The position numbers and the translations under genes were made by a program. From Aliidiomarina maris (GTDB lineage Bacteria > Pseudomonadota > Gammaproteobacteria > Enterobacterales > Alteromonadaceae), in the NCBI RefSeq assembly GCF_003987335.1, contig NZ_PIPK01000008.1, positions 62,001-126,000 on the forward strand: a stretch of 64,000 nucleotides of DNA, given 5' to 3'. Numbering within the stretch: the stretch's first letter is position 1; each line of letters begins with the position of its first letter. The notes beneath the pieces were generated by a model, which saw nothing but the letters and a program-made list of their open reading frames with translations, searched no databases and was not told the origin of the DNA. Positions 26,279 through 35,365 of this stretch are shown here, piece by piece.

Positions 26279-27601
26279 TTAAGACGCATCACTCGAATAG
26301 TCGCCCGAGTAATCAACCACCCAGTTGATAAATAGCTCCACGCCTGTTTTCAATGCATCTTCATCCGCATAAAAGTAGGGCGAATGGTTGCTTGGCGCAT
26401 CAGCTAAGTCTTGGTCAGGCGGAGTAATGCCAAGAAATACGAACATGCCTGGCACTTCATTAGCGAAAAATGAAAAGTCCTCTGCACCCGTCACCAATTC
26501 ATTTTCAAAAACCTTGTCTTGGCCTGCAACCCGATAGGTTGTGGGTAACATACGCTCGACAAGGTCGGCGTCATTTGAAGTGACTGGGTAACCTTCGTGA
26601 ATATGCACTTCCGCCCGGGCGCCACTTGCACGCGCTGTGTATTCAGCGGTGGTGGTCAGTTTTTCAAAGATTTGAGCACGGATACCCATGTCAAAGTTTC
26701 GAATCGTACCTTCTAAATAGACTTCATCGGGAATGATATTGTTGCGCACGCCCCCTTCAATTTTGCCAAAACTCACCACCGCGGGGGCCTTAGTAATATC
26801 AACCTGACGGCTGACAATGGTTTGTACGTTATTGATAATTTGGCTACTGGCTACGATGGGGTCGACACCGCCCCAAGGCCGCGAACCATGGGTTTGTTCG
26901 CCTTTCACGAAAATTTCAAAGCGGTCGGATGAAGCCATTAATGGACCTTTGCGATAACCGATATGGCCGGTGTGTCCCGCCGACCAAACATGAATACCGA
27001 GCACCGCATCGGGCTTCTCAGCATCAAAAATACCTTCGGCTAACATCAGCTCAGCGCCACCTTCTTCACCGGGTGGGGCACCTTCTTCAGCCGGTTGAAA
27101 GATAAACATCACGTTGCCATGTAGTTGGTCTTGAATACTCGTTAAGTATTCAGCCGCGCCCATTAACATGGCCACGTGCAAGTCGTGTCCACAGGCGTGC
27201 ATGACACCGACCTGCTGGCCACGGTATTCCCCCACAGCAGTGGAGGCAAAAGGCACGTCGGTACGCTCAGTGACTGGCAAAGCGTCCATGTCGGCACGCA
27301 GTGCAATCGTTGGCCCAGGTTGGCCACCACGAAGCATGGCGACCACACCGGTGTGCGCAATCTCGGTCTGTACTTCAAGTCCAAGCTCGCTAAGATGTTC
27401 AGCAACTAAAGCCGCCGTTCTATACTCGCGGTTACTCAACTCAGGGTGCTGATGGATATCGCGGCGCCATTCAATCACACGTTGCTCGAGTTCTGCTGAA
27501 ATACGATGAGGGTCTGCGGCACTAGCGGCTGCGCTAAAGCCTAAGCTCATCATTGCGCTGGCTAAGATAGTGACGGTATAGCGGCGGGGCTTGCTTAACA
27601 T
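26279..27601 (-). CDS. Exported M20D family amidohydrolase/carboxypeptidase
   Basis: This is a zinc peptidase-like hydrolase of the M20D (IAA-amino acid hydrolase/hippurate hydrolase) group. A signal peptide ends near AAASAAD, so it is periplasmic or secreted. RRDIHQHPELSNRE, ALRADMDALPV and MHACGHDLHVAML give metal ligands, with further ligands in the PAEEGAPPGEEGGAE and VTGAEDFSFFA segments. Length is 440 residues. It is the third gene of a likely operon with the small membrane protein (28670) and pldA, 30 bases after pldA. The substrate (N-acyl amino acid or peptide) cannot be told from sequence. Confidence 0.88.
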   Translation of the reverse strand: MLSKPRRYTVTILASAMMSLGFSAAASAADPHRISAELEQRVIEWRRDIHQHPELSNREYRTAALVAEHLSELGLEVQTEIAHTGVVAMLRGGQPGPTIALRADMDALPVTERTDVPFASTAVGEYRGQQVGVMHACGHDLHVAMLMGAAEYLTSIQDQLHGNVMFIFQPAEEGAPPGEEGGAELMLAEGIFDAEKPDAVLGIHVWSAGHTGHIGYRKGPLMASSDRFEIFVKGEQTHGSRPWGGVDPIVASSQIINNVQTIVSRQVDITKAPAVVSFGKIEGGVRNNIIPDEVYLEGTIRNFDMGIRAQIFEKLTTTAEYTARASGARAEVHIHEGYPVTSNDADLVERMLPTTYRVAGQDKVFENELVTGAEDFSFFANEVPGMFVFLGITPPDQDLADAPSNHSPYFYADEDALKTGVELFINWVVDYSGDYSSDAS

Positions 27602-27631
27602 AATGCACCTCTAATTATGGTTGATGGCGAG

Positions 27632-28573
27632 TTACAGCCAGTTGGTCAAAATAATACCTACGCCTAAGCTTTGAGTATGGTGATTGTAGTCAACCAGGGA
27701 TTCACCATAGCCGTTAAAATACTGAACATAGCCGCGAAAACGATTCCAAAGCGGGAAGGTAAAACCAACTTGCAGCGCGCCTTTGTTATCCGATGTACGC
27801 AAATTATTTCGCAGCATGACATCGACACTGAAATGATCCCAGCTATACACGAACTGTAAGTCACCATAGCCTAAGTAGCGACGAATACTGGGGTTGTCGT
27901 CTTCGTCTGACGATTCAGGGATACGCCACCACGGGCGGATAGAAAACGCTAAATTGTCATGTTCGAACACGAATTCAGCGGTCACTCGATTCCAGGACCG
28001 CGAAGTTGGCTCTGAGCGACCATTGGACTGGTGGTTCAAACTTAAGTTAATCAGTTTGGGGTCAATACCAAAGAGCGAGGCGTCGGCAACGTCGAACGTT
28101 ACAAATACTTCCGGTTCGTAGTTAGTTTCCCGAAAAGGGCGCGAGGCATCACTATTATACGCCTGCCAAAACGATTGTTGGGTGTAGGCGACCCAAAGTG
28201 AGTGGCGGCTGCCAAAAAGCTCAGTACTTAATGGGTACTTGAAGCTAAATTGCAGTTTCAGCTCAAGTTTATCAATGTCGTCGGAATCAGGAATGCTATC
28301 AAATGCCTGCGCGTTAGAACGCGTTGTATATTTCGCAGGTAGCACGTAATTCGGCCGGTGTGGGGTAATCACATACGGGTTTTCAGCGGTGGCGCGTTCG
28401 GCTTCAATGCGCCGCTCGACACGGCTTTCAGTCTCAGGCACCGCGATTTCAAGCTCATCAAGTGCTTCTTCAGGGGTTTGCTGTGCGTGAGCGATGCTGA
28501 ACGATGCGCTCACTAACAGTGCAAGCATCACGCTAAGTTTACGTCGTACACCATATGTAGACTGAACCGACAT
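27632..28573 (-). CDS. pldA: Outer-membrane phospholipase A (PldA/OmPLA)
   Basis: PldA is the outer-membrane beta-barrel lipase that removes phospholipid misplaced to the outer leaflet. NHQSNGRSEPTSRSWNRV carries the catalytic His (about 181) and Ser (about 183) and the downstream Asn, as in E. coli. The C-terminal strands (YVQYFNGYGESLVDYN) and the final aromatic strand match the barrel. I chose ATG 28573: AAGGAG lies five bases upstream, and the protein then starts with a clear signal peptide ending SIAHA-Q. It is 313 residues long (E. coli 289). A perfect 11-base hairpin sits just before its ribosome site. Confidence 0.93.
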   Translation of the reverse strand: MSVQSTYGVRRKLSVMLALLVSASFSIAHAQQTPEEALDELEIAVPETESRVERRIEAERATAENPYVITPHRPNYVLPAKYTTRSNAQAFDSIPDSDDIDKLELKLQFSFKYPLSTELFGSRHSLWVAYTQQSFWQAYNSDASRPFRETNYEPEVFVTFDVADASLFGIDPKLINLSLNHQSNGRSEPTSRSWNRVTAEFVFEHDNLAFSIRPWWRIPESSDEDDNPSIRRYLGYGDLQFVYSWDHFSVDVMLRNNLRTSDNKGALQVGFTFPLWNRFRGYVQYFNGYGESLVDYNHHTQSLGVGIILTNWL

Positions 28574-28591
28574 GGTCACTCCTTTTAAGGT

Positions 28592-28618
28592 GCAGCGTAT
28601 GCGCTCGGCATACGCTGC
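28592..28618 (-). promoter_or_regulatory. Hairpin directly upstream of the pldA ribosome site
   Basis: GCAGCGTATGC (28592-28602) pairs exactly with GCATACGCTGC (28608-28618) around a five-base loop. On the pldA transcript it ends about seven bases before the AAGGAG. It lies between the small membrane protein gene and pldA and has no T tract, so a role in message processing, stability or translation is more likely than termination. Confidence 0.5.
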
Positions 28619-28669
28619 TATTTTGTTGCTGGTCGGCGTACCTGAAGCCAGCACGGGCAGGCCTATAGG

Positions 28670-29029
28670 CTATTCAACCGGCTTGCGGATAAACACAATA
28701 TTGAGGCCTTTATGTTTGACGCTCAGTGCCTTACCGATTGACCATATACCGATAGGGATGCCTGCGATGACAGAGATGATGCTACCCCAACGCTCAGCTG
28801 CGGCCACATCGCCGCCAGTCGCTAGCGCTAGAATCATACCTACGACGAAGCTGACCACAAGAAATAGCGCAACGAAGCGCCAAGTGAAAGACCACCAGAC
28901 GGATAGCACCATGGCAATGCTGTTTTCAGCGTCGGTTTGTGGTGCGTTATTCGCATAGTATTCGGGTGGTGGCGCGTCATTGCCGGTTGAGCCATCGTCG
29001 CTCGGTGAATCGTAACCATCGTTTGCCAT
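28670..29029 (-). CDS. Small two-helix membrane protein of unknown function
   Basis: This 119-residue protein has a disordered, acidic, Asn/Pro-rich N terminus of about 40 residues (PSDDGSTGNDAPPPEYY). Two hydrophobic helices follow at about residues 48-70 and 83-102, with a basic tail. An AGGAAGG site precedes the ATG. It lies 96 bases before pldA on the same strand and follows the S9 peptidase terminator, so it probably starts the transcript that includes pldA and the M20 hydrolase. I do not recognise the family. Confidence 0.75.
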   Translation of the reverse strand: MANDGYDSPSDDGSTGNDAPPPEYYANNAPQTDAENSIAMVLSVWWSFTWRFVALFLVVSFVVGMILALATGGDVAAAERWGSIISVIAGIPIGIWSIGKALSVKHKGLNIVFIRKPVE

Positions 29030-29103
29030 TTGCCTTCCTCTTGAATAAATAATGACTCCAATTGACTATAGCAGATTAGGGGTAATTAGATGATTTCTCA
29101 AGG

Positions 29104-29132
29104 TAAAAAAAAGCCCCTGCAAAACAGGGGCT
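29104..29132 (-). terminator. Terminator of the S9 peptidase gene
   Basis: On the minus strand AGCCCCTG pairs with CAGGGGCT and is followed by eight T. It lies eight bases beyond the S9 peptidase stop codon. Confidence 0.92.
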
Positions 29133-29139
29133 GACTGCT

Positions 29140-31605
29140 TTATTCGGCGTCTTTAACAAACTCGTCAAGCCAGTTGACGGTCTCCCATAACATATGCAGC
29201 ACGGATTCGCGCGCCCGATAACCATGCGACTCATGTGGCAGCATGACTAAGCGCGTGGTGCCACCCAAACCTTTGATAGCTTGGTAGAGGCGTTCACTTT
29301 GCATCGGGAAAGTTCCCGAGTTATTGTCCTCTGCACCGTGGATTAGCAACAATGGCGTTTTGATTTGATGTGCCTGAAAGAACGGTGACATGGTTAGGTA
29401 AAGTTGCGGGTCATCCCATACCGTGCGCTCTTCACGCTGAAACCCAAACGGCGTCAAGCTGCGGTTGTAAGCACCACTTCGCGCGATACCAGCCTTAAAC
29501 AAGTCCGAATGCGCGAGCACATTCGCGGTCATAAATGCACCGTATGAGTGCCCACCCAAAGCAACCCGGTTGGCATCGACCACGCCCAAATTAGCGCCCG
29601 CCTTGATGACTGCTTCAGAGTTTAAAATCAATTGCTCAATAAAGGTGTCGTTCGGTTGGGCGTCACCTTCGCCAACGATGGGCATGGTCGCATTATCCAG
29701 TACCGCATAACCTTGGGTCGCCAGAAACTGCGGGCGCCAATAACTAATCCGGTTAAATTCATAGGGTGAGCCACTGACCTGAGCGGCGTCTGCTGCACTA
29801 CGATACTCGCGAGGGTATGCCCAAACAATGGCAGGCAACGGGCCGTCACGTTCTTGGTCATAACCGGCTGGCAAATACAAGGTTGCTGACATGGGCAGAC
29901 CATCTGCACGCTCGTAGTGAATTAATTCACGGCTAATGCCTAACGTTTCCGGCATCGGGTGTGGGGTTTCGGTCAGTGCGGTCAGCCCCTCATCGCCGTC
30001 AGCGGTTAAATCACGACGGTAAAAATCCGCTGGCTTATCACTGGCCTCGCGTAACGTTAACACCGTTAATGGGTCGCGGCTAAGCACAGAAAGTGCACGT
30101 TCATAGTAGGGTGAACTTGAGCGCCAGAGCCGCTCAGTCGAACCGTCTGCTAAGCGATAACGGTCCACAAACGGGCGATCGCCTTCATCGGACGCGCCAG
30201 CGCCATTGAGTAGCATATAACCGTCGTCCAACATCAGTTGGGTCAAGCCATATTGGTTACGGCTTAACATGGGTGAGCCTGGGTCATTGTAGCGATCCTG
30301 CCACGAACGCTCCCATAATTGCTGCGGCTCACGATTTAAGCTTGGATCAATATGCCACACGCGCTCTTCACGCGATGACCATAAGCGTTCGTACACCAAT
30401 GCGTCATTGTCACCGGCTGCGACAAAGCGCGAGAAGCGTGAGCGCAGTTGGACTAGCTCCTCGACCTCAGTGTCAGCGAAGGGCGCAGCTTGTTGATACA
30501 CCACATCGCGATACTCAGATTCCTGACGTGGGTCGCCACCGTCAGCGGCTTGTGCCCATACTAAAGTTGCAGGCGCATCGTTGCGCCATTGAATACTGCG
30601 ACGTTCAGGCACTACCGCATCGAATGAAATTGGTAGGTTATCCGCTAAGGCTTGCTCAACGACTGTGTGTACAACATCACCTTCGCTATTCCATACTTCA
30701 GTGGTGCGTGCGAAACGAAAGTGCGGTACTGAAAATGAGTAAGGGCGCTTTAGCTCAGTGACGAGCATAAACTCGTTGTTCGGTGACAACGCAAAGCTAT
30801 TAAATACGCCTTCACGGCCAATGTAAGTGACCTCGCCGCTGTCGCTAATATGCGCAGGGATAGCACTAAAGTAATAGTCAAAGAGTGCTTCGTCATGGCT
30901 ATTTTGTAATAAATCCTGATAGGTCCGAGCAGGGGCGGTGCGGCCACGGCTTTCGGTGACGACGGGGCCTGCTGGTGCACGGCTGGCTTCGGGGGCGTCG
31001 CCCTTATCTGGAGCCACCGCCATGACATACACGCCTTGGCTGTCTAGTTGCCAAGTAATACCAGCATTCCAAACTTGATTGACTTGCACGTCACTCCAAC
31101 GCTCGGCGGCGCCAGTTTCAACGTGAATTCGATACAAAGTGACGCCGTCGTCCTGCATATTTAGCGCCGCAATATAATCAGCATTCGGAGCCCATGCGGT
31201 GTCAATGATCCGCGCATCGTCTGGTAAACCGGTAACGAGGCGGTCATCACCCGTTTGAGTGTCGACTAAAGTCAGCGCCTCGACATAGCGGGTTTGACTG
31301 ACAGTGAAGTTATGTGGATTAATTCGGATGCCTGCTAAACGGTATTCATCGGCAGCGAGATCTTCAATAGACGGTAACGCAGGGTATTGCTGCACCAACA
31401 GGTAAGCGCCGCCCGGGCTGATAGAACCGCCGGGTGAGGGGGCTGCATCAACGATATCAATAATAGCTTGGTCAGGTTGTTGGTAATCCAACGTAATTTG
31501 GTTGGCTTGCGCGCTTGACGCACTTAGGTAAAGGCCTGCGCCCAATAAGCAAAATGCATAGGCGTGAGGTTGATGCAAGCGGTTGCGAGCAGAGGTATCA
31601 AACAT
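29140..31605 (-). CDS. Exported prolyl-oligopeptidase family (S9) serine peptidase
   Basis: The protein has a signal peptide (cleavage near SSAQA-N), a long beta-propeller-like region to about residue 560, then an alpha/beta-hydrolase domain. The catalytic triad is visible: Ser in GGHSYGAF (about 687), Asp in GAEDNNSG (about 760) and His in HESHGYR (about 794). LPAIVWAYPREY near residue 595 is typical of the glutamyl-endopeptidase/S9C-like group found in marine Gammaproteobacteria. Length is 821 residues, which is normal. It is a single-gene unit with its own strong terminator and probably degrades periplasmic peptides. Confidence 0.9.
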   Translation of the reverse strand: MFDTSARNRLHQPHAYAFCLLGAGLYLSASSAQANQITLDYQQPDQAIIDIVDAAPSPGGSISPGGAYLLVQQYPALPSIEDLAADEYRLAGIRINPHNFTVSQTRYVEALTLVDTQTGDDRLVTGLPDDARIIDTAWAPNADYIAALNMQDDGVTLYRIHVETGAAERWSDVQVNQVWNAGITWQLDSQGVYVMAVAPDKGDAPEASRAPAGPVVTESRGRTAPARTYQDLLQNSHDEALFDYYFSAIPAHISDSGEVTYIGREGVFNSFALSPNNEFMLVTELKRPYSFSVPHFRFARTTEVWNSEGDVVHTVVEQALADNLPISFDAVVPERRSIQWRNDAPATLVWAQAADGGDPRQESEYRDVVYQQAAPFADTEVEELVQLRSRFSRFVAAGDNDALVYERLWSSREERVWHIDPSLNREPQQLWERSWQDRYNDPGSPMLSRNQYGLTQLMLDDGYMLLNGAGASDEGDRPFVDRYRLADGSTERLWRSSSPYYERALSVLSRDPLTVLTLREASDKPADFYRRDLTADGDEGLTALTETPHPMPETLGISRELIHYERADGLPMSATLYLPAGYDQERDGPLPAIVWAYPREYRSAADAAQVSGSPYEFNRISYWRPQFLATQGYAVLDNATMPIVGEGDAQPNDTFIEQLILNSEAVIKAGANLGVVDANRVALGGHSYGAFMTANVLAHSDLFKAGIARSGAYNRSLTPFGFQREERTVWDDPQLYLTMSPFFQAHQIKTPLLLIHGAEDNNSGTFPMQSERLYQAIKGLGGTTRLVMLPHESHGYRARESVLHMLWETVNWLDEFVKDAE

Positions 31606-31699
31606 TCAACAGTTTCCCTGTGATGAAAGTGGTAGCACTAACCTGAGGGAAACCGTTGCGTTTGGCAATCTGAATGCGATGGATTTAAGTCAGTAGGCG

Positions 31700-32731
31700 T
31701 TAATCAACTAAAAAGCGGTCGATTAGCTTAGCGCCATACAGCCGAGACGGCGTGTAGTAACCCGGGCTTAATTGGTTGCGCAAAATGTAAATCGCGAGTT
31801 CTACCGCGCCGCGACTGGTCAATTCATAACCATTCAATACTTTTTGCCGAATGGTGATCACATCACCTGCGGCGTTGCGCGCTTCACCCCATACCCAGGT
31901 GTAATTTGCTGCGCGCTCTTTTTGTTCAGGTCCCGCCGGGGCATTGCTGACTTTCTTTTCAAGTTGGCGGCGTAGCGCAGAGAACTTGAACGCAAAGCGC
32001 ACCCAATTCATCCGTTGCATGCGCTTGACCAAATTAGGGCTGGCAGGCACATACACTTCAATATTTGGAATGCCGGTACTGTAAAATGCCGTGGCAACGT
32101 CACCCCAAGGGATGGTCATGGCAAGCTTTTCACCGTCACCAAAATTGATTCTGCGCGTTTTAAATGCCAGCGGTACATTCTTAATGTCGCCGTTTTCCCG
32201 CACTGCGCCACCTAAATGCAGGCGGCGAATACCGGTTAACGCGGTGCCACGGCTCATGCGCGAGCTGGAATCAAAGCCTAGGGTTAAGTGGGTCGCATTC
32301 GGCATTTGGGCATTCAAACGCGCCGCAATGCAGTCAGTCGGAATGACATCAAAACCGACGCCAGGGCAGATAATAATACCTGCAGCATCGGCTTCCTTGC
32401 GAAGGCTGTGAGCCAACTCGAATACACTAATTTCGCCGGTGATATCAAGGTAGTGGGTCTTAGCGCGTAAACAAGCTTGTAGCATGGGTGCCGCGGTGTC
32501 TTCAAACGGCCCCGCGCAATGCACCACCAAATCGACGTCTTCCAGTTGGCTGGCTATGGTGTCTACGTCGTCCAAACCAAACGCACGCCACGGCATATCA
32601 ACACGATTGGCAAGGACTTCTATCTTGGCTTTATTGCGGCCAGCGAGAATAGGGCGATAACCCATTCGTTTGGCGTGGTGAACAATCAATTCACCGGTAT
32701 AACCGGTTGCACCATAGATCATCCATTTCAT
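31700..32731 (-). CDS. Saccharopine dehydrogenase-like NAD(P)-binding oxidoreductase
   Basis: This 343-residue protein begins with a Rossmann motif, YGATGYTGELIVHHA, followed by PILAGRN and VHCAGPFEDTA. These are hallmarks of the saccharopine dehydrogenase/trans-acting enoyl reductase family. The CPGVGFDVIPTDCIAARL segment is also typical. Its substrate is unknown; family members act on lipids or amino acids. It follows fur by two bases and is probably transcribed with it. Confidence 0.8.
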   Translation of the reverse strand: MKWMIYGATGYTGELIVHHAKRMGYRPILAGRNKAKIEVLANRVDMPWRAFGLDDVDTIASQLEDVDLVVHCAGPFEDTAAPMLQACLRAKTHYLDITGEISVFELAHSLRKEADAAGIIICPGVGFDVIPTDCIAARLNAQMPNATHLTLGFDSSSRMSRGTALTGIRRLHLGGAVRENGDIKNVPLAFKTRRINFGDGEKLAMTIPWGDVATAFYSTGIPNIEVYVPASPNLVKRMQRMNWVRFAFKFSALRRQLEKKVSNAPAGPEQKERAANYTWVWGEARNAAGDVITIRQKVLNGYELTSRGAVELAIYILRNQLSPGYYTPSRLYGAKLIDRFLVD

Positions 32732-32733
32732 AG

Positions 32734-33195
32734 TTACACTCCGAAGCGACCAGGGTTGGCGTCTTCGGTATTGTACTCACAATTATCAGCGTTTTTACAC
32801 TCGCCGTATAAATACAAGCTATGGTTGGTTAACTCAATCTGGTTGGCTTGTGCGACTTCTAACTGACGACGCTCAATGACTTCGTCTTCAAACTCGATAA
32901 CACGACCGCACGTCAAACATACAAGGTGGTCATGGTGCTTTTTGGCACTCAATTCGAACACAGAACGGCCACCTTCAAAATGGTGACGAGTCACAATACC
33001 TGCATCATCGAACTGGTTTAGCACGCGATAAACAGTGGCTAAGCCGACTTCGTCTTCCTGCTCAATCAAGATTCGGTATACGTCTTCTGCACTTACGTGT
33101 TGGTGCTCTGGTTTTTTAAGAATGTCTAGAATCTTAATCCGCGGGGACGTCACTTTCAGCCCAGCTTTTTTTAACTCTGCATCTGTACTCGGCAT
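32734..33195 (-). CDS. fur: Ferric uptake regulator Fur
   Basis: Fur is the Fe(II)-dependent repressor of iron uptake genes. The 153-residue protein has the winged-helix segment GLKVTSPRIKILDIL and EVGLATVYRVLNQFDDAGI. The metal-binding KKHHDHLVCLTCG (Cys 93 and 96) is followed by a second Cys pair near 133 and 139. The extended C-terminal tail is common. It lies downstream of fldA, as in E. coli, but fldA has its own terminator, so fur has a separate promoter. The flavodoxin-Fur pairing fits iron-limited redox control. Confidence 0.96.
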   Translation of the reverse strand: MPSTDAELKKAGLKVTSPRIKILDILKKPEHQHVSAEDVYRILIEQEDEVGLATVYRVLNQFDDAGIVTRHHFEGGRSVFELSAKKHHDHLVCLTCGRVIEFEDEVIERRQLEVAQANQIELTNHSLYLYGECKNADNCEYNTEDANPGRFGV

Positions 33196-33226
33196 AATCT
33201 ACTCTGTTAAGTGCATGGTGACTTTG

Positions 33227-33255
33227 ATTATAGCCACAATCAGGCATGGATGGAA
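33227..33255 (-). promoter_or_regulatory. Possible fur promoter
   Basis: TATAAT on the minus strand (33232-33227) with a weak -35 TTCCAT (33255-33250) at 17-base spacing lies about 32 bases before the fur start and just after the fldA terminator. A clear Fur box was not identified. Confidence 0.4.
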
Positions 33256-33256
33256 T

Positions 33257-33284
33257 GAAAAAAGCCGACCATTAGGGTCGGCTT
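33257..33284 (-). terminator. Terminator of the ybfE-fldA transcript
   Basis: AGCCGACC pairs with GGTCGGCT and is followed on the minus strand by six T. It lies 30 bases beyond the fldA stop and separates fldA from fur. Confidence 0.85.
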
Positions 33285-33313
33285 ATATATTTGAAATGCT
33301 TTGAAAACTCTGC

Positions 33314-33841
33314 TTATTCAGCTAACTCTGCAAGGTACATCTCGTCTTGTAGCTGTTTACACCACTGCTGGACACGTTGCTTGGTAAGCTCAGGCTGGCG
33401 GTCTTCATCAATACCAAGACCAACGAAATGATCGGCATCGACCAAGCCTTTAGAGGCTTCGAAGTGATAGCCGCTCGTCGGCCAATGACCCACAATAATG
33501 CCGCCTTTCGCTTCCACGATATCACGCACCATGCCCATCGCGTCCAGGAAGTACTCGGCATAATCCTCCTGGTCGCCACAACCAAAGATAGCCACTAGCT
33601 TGTCGGTAAAGTCGATTTCTTCCAATTCAGGAAAGAAGTCGTCCCAATCGCACTGGGCTTCGCCGTAATACCAGGTTGGAATGCCAAACAATAGTAAGTC
33701 GTAGGTGGCGATATCTTCTTTACTCGACTTGGCGATGTCTTTCACATCGATAAGGCTTTTACCTAGCTCTTTTTGAATCATATTGGCAACAGCTTCTGTG
33801 TTGCCGGTGTCACTTCCGAAGAAAAGTCCTACGGTTGCCAT
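33314..33841 (-). CDS. fldA: Flavodoxin FldA
   Basis: FldA is an FMN electron carrier that replaces ferredoxin, for example in radical-SAM enzyme activation. GLFFGSDTGNTEAVA near the N terminus is the FMN phosphate loop. FGIPTWYYGEAQCDWDDF and the IFGCGDQEDYAEYFLDAMG block are the 60s and 90s loops with the stacking Trp and Tyr. The length of 175 residues matches E. coli FldA (176). It sits between ybfE and fur, the E. coli order. Confidence 0.96.
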   Translation of the reverse strand: MATVGLFFGSDTGNTEAVANMIQKELGKSLIDVKDIAKSSKEDIATYDLLLFGIPTWYYGEAQCDWDDFFPELEEIDFTDKLVAIFGCGDQEDYAEYFLDAMGMVRDIVEAKGGIIVGHWPTSGYHFEASKGLVDADHFVGLGIDEDRQPELTKQRVQQWCKQLQDEMYLAELAE

Positions 33842-33867
33842 AATACGAAACTACCTACGTTGATTAG

Positions 33868-34155
33868 TTAAACATCTTGGTCTGTGAGGGCCATTGCTTC
33901 TGTCAGTATACGCTCAATCAACTGACTTCGGCTCATCCCTTGTGCTTCTGCGCTTTGATTTAGCGCAACATACACAGACTCTTCAACTTTCAATTCGATA
34001 CGCTTTAAGCCGCGCGCTCGGTCGCGACGGTGCTGACGTCGCTTATTCAACTTCATTTGCTCTGCACGCGAGAGCGGGTTGGTCTTAGGTCGTCCTGGTC
34101 GCCGCTGACTCTGAAACAAGTCAATGGTGACGTTATCCGTCGATTCTTTGGCCAT
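33868..34155 (-). CDS. ybfE: YbfE-like ribbon-helix-helix protein
   Basis: This 95-residue basic protein closely resembles E. coli YbfE: RRPGRPKTNPLSRAEQMKLNKR and RGLKRIELKVEE, with a C-terminal RHH-like helix (SRSQLIERIL). E. coli YbfE is known as LexA-regulated, but I see no LexA box (CTGT-N8-ACAG) within 40 bases upstream here. It lies just before fldA on the same strand. A DNA-binding role is inferred from the fold. Confidence 0.88.
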   Translation of the reverse strand: MAKESTDNVTIDLFQSQRRPGRPKTNPLSRAEQMKLNKRRQHRRDRARGLKRIELKVEESVYVALNQSAEAQGMSRSQLIERILTEAMALTDQDV

Positions 34156-34193
34156 GTGCTGTGAATTACCTCTAAGCCTTATTTCCTGGATGC

Positions 34194-34409
34194 CTAAAGG
34201 TTGGCTTCGACAAAAAATTGAATGAGGCCTTTAGCTAAAAAACCGGCCATGCCTAAAAACAGCACCAGCCAAACTGCCCAGCGCCCAAATTTGGGCACGT
34301 TACCACGCTTTAATACGTCTTGAATGGCAAGGCCAATCAGTAAAAATAGCCCTGCGATAGCTAAGTTTGTTACTAGGCTTTCAATCTGTTCAAAATTTTG
34401 CGAAAACAT
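34194..34409 (-). CDS. DUF2788 family small membrane protein
   Basis: This 71-residue protein has two hydrophobic helices (about residues 13-32 and 43-63) joined by the basic loop KRGNVPKFGRW, which is typical of DUF2788 proteins. The function is unknown. It lies between ybfF and ybfE, where E. coli has no gene. The short gaps suggest a ybfF-DUF2788-ybfE-fldA transcript. Confidence 0.82.
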   Translation of the reverse strand: MFSQNFEQIESLVTNLAIAGLFLLIGLAIQDVLKRGNVPKFGRWAVWLVLFLGMAGFLAKGLIQFFVEANL

Positions 34410-34447
34410 GGCATTACCTCAACCAATTCGGCGCGCATTCTAGCACA

Positions 34448-35212
34448 TTAGTGCTTGGCTAGAAAGTCACGCACGCGCTGATTAAACGCTTGGGGCTTTT
34501 CTGCATGCAGCCAATGGCCCGTGTTGGCAATTGTGAACGGACGGGCATTTGGAAAACGCGAGCCAATGGCGTCCCGGTGGTCCTCGGTGACATAGTCAGA
34601 CAGCTCGCCACGTATAAATAACACTGGGCCGGTATATTGCCCGTCTGCAGTGGGGGCACCAATTAATTGCGCGTAATTATCCTGTAAAGCTGCGAGGTTC
34701 ATCCGCCAACCCCAGGTATCTTCTTGCTTACGAAGGTTTTTCAGCAAAAACTGGCGTACGCCTTGAGACTCTATACGTTCAGCCAAGGCTTTGTCTGCTT
34801 CCTGGCGCGAGTTAATCTGACTAACATCCAGTGCACTTAACGCGTCTAAAATGGTTGAATGACGCGCATCGTAAGCCACCGGAGCAATATCGGCGACAAT
34901 TAACGAGCGTACGCGAGAGGGGTGACGCAACGCGATTTCCATCGCAATTTTACCACCCATCGAGTGGCCGAGCAGGTGAAACTCGTCTAACCCTTCGGCG
35001 TCCGCCACCGCTATCACGTCTGCTGCCATCTCATCATAAGTCATGCTGTCACTATGGGGCGACTGACCGTGGTTACGAACGTCCAAGTTAATCACCGTGT
35101 AATCGTCGCTCAGGCTGCGACTGATACTTTTTAAATTATCGAGATCGCCAAATAGGCCATGAATTAGAATCACAGGGGCGCCTTCACCTTGGCGTTCATA
35201 ATTAAGTTGCAT
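34448..35212 (-). CDS. ybfF: YbfF-like alpha/beta-hydrolase (esterase)
   Basis: This is a cytoplasmic acyl-CoA esterase-like alpha/beta-hydrolase of 254 residues. VILIHGLFGDLDNLKSI forms the oxyanion region. HLLGHSMGGKIAME carries the nucleophilic Ser near residue 90, and the final GHWLHAEKP carries the catalytic His. E. coli YbfF has the same length and lies in the same place between seqA and ybfE. It is divergent from seqA. Confidence 0.92.
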   Translation of the reverse strand: MQLNYERQGEGAPVILIHGLFGDLDNLKSISRSLSDDYTVINLDVRNHGQSPHSDSMTYDEMAADVIAVADAEGLDEFHLLGHSMGGKIAMEIALRHPSRVRSLIVADIAPVAYDARHSTILDALSALDVSQINSRQEADKALAERIESQGVRQFLLKNLRKQEDTWGWRMNLAALQDNYAQLIGAPTADGQYTGPVLFIRGELSDYVTEDHRDAIGSRFPNARPFTIANTGHWLHAEKPQAFNQRVRDFLAKH

Positions 35213-35327
35213 GCATTACTCCTACGTTGGCAAGGCCTTCAGGCCGCAGTTCAGTGACATCTTGGTGCGCTTAGTTTAACACATGCCAACACGGGCGGTT
35301 AACGGTGCAATCTGGAGTGGGCTTGGG

Positions 35328-35333
35328 TATAAT
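35328..35333 (+). promoter_or_regulatory. Possible seqA -10 element
   Basis: A perfect TATAAT occurs 33 bases before the seqA ATG in the ybfF/seqA divergent gap. No good -35 is visible at the right distance, so activity would need an activator or a weak -35. Confidence 0.35.
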
Positions 35334-35365
35334 TGCGCGCAACGTAGAGAAGTTAGGAATCAAGC

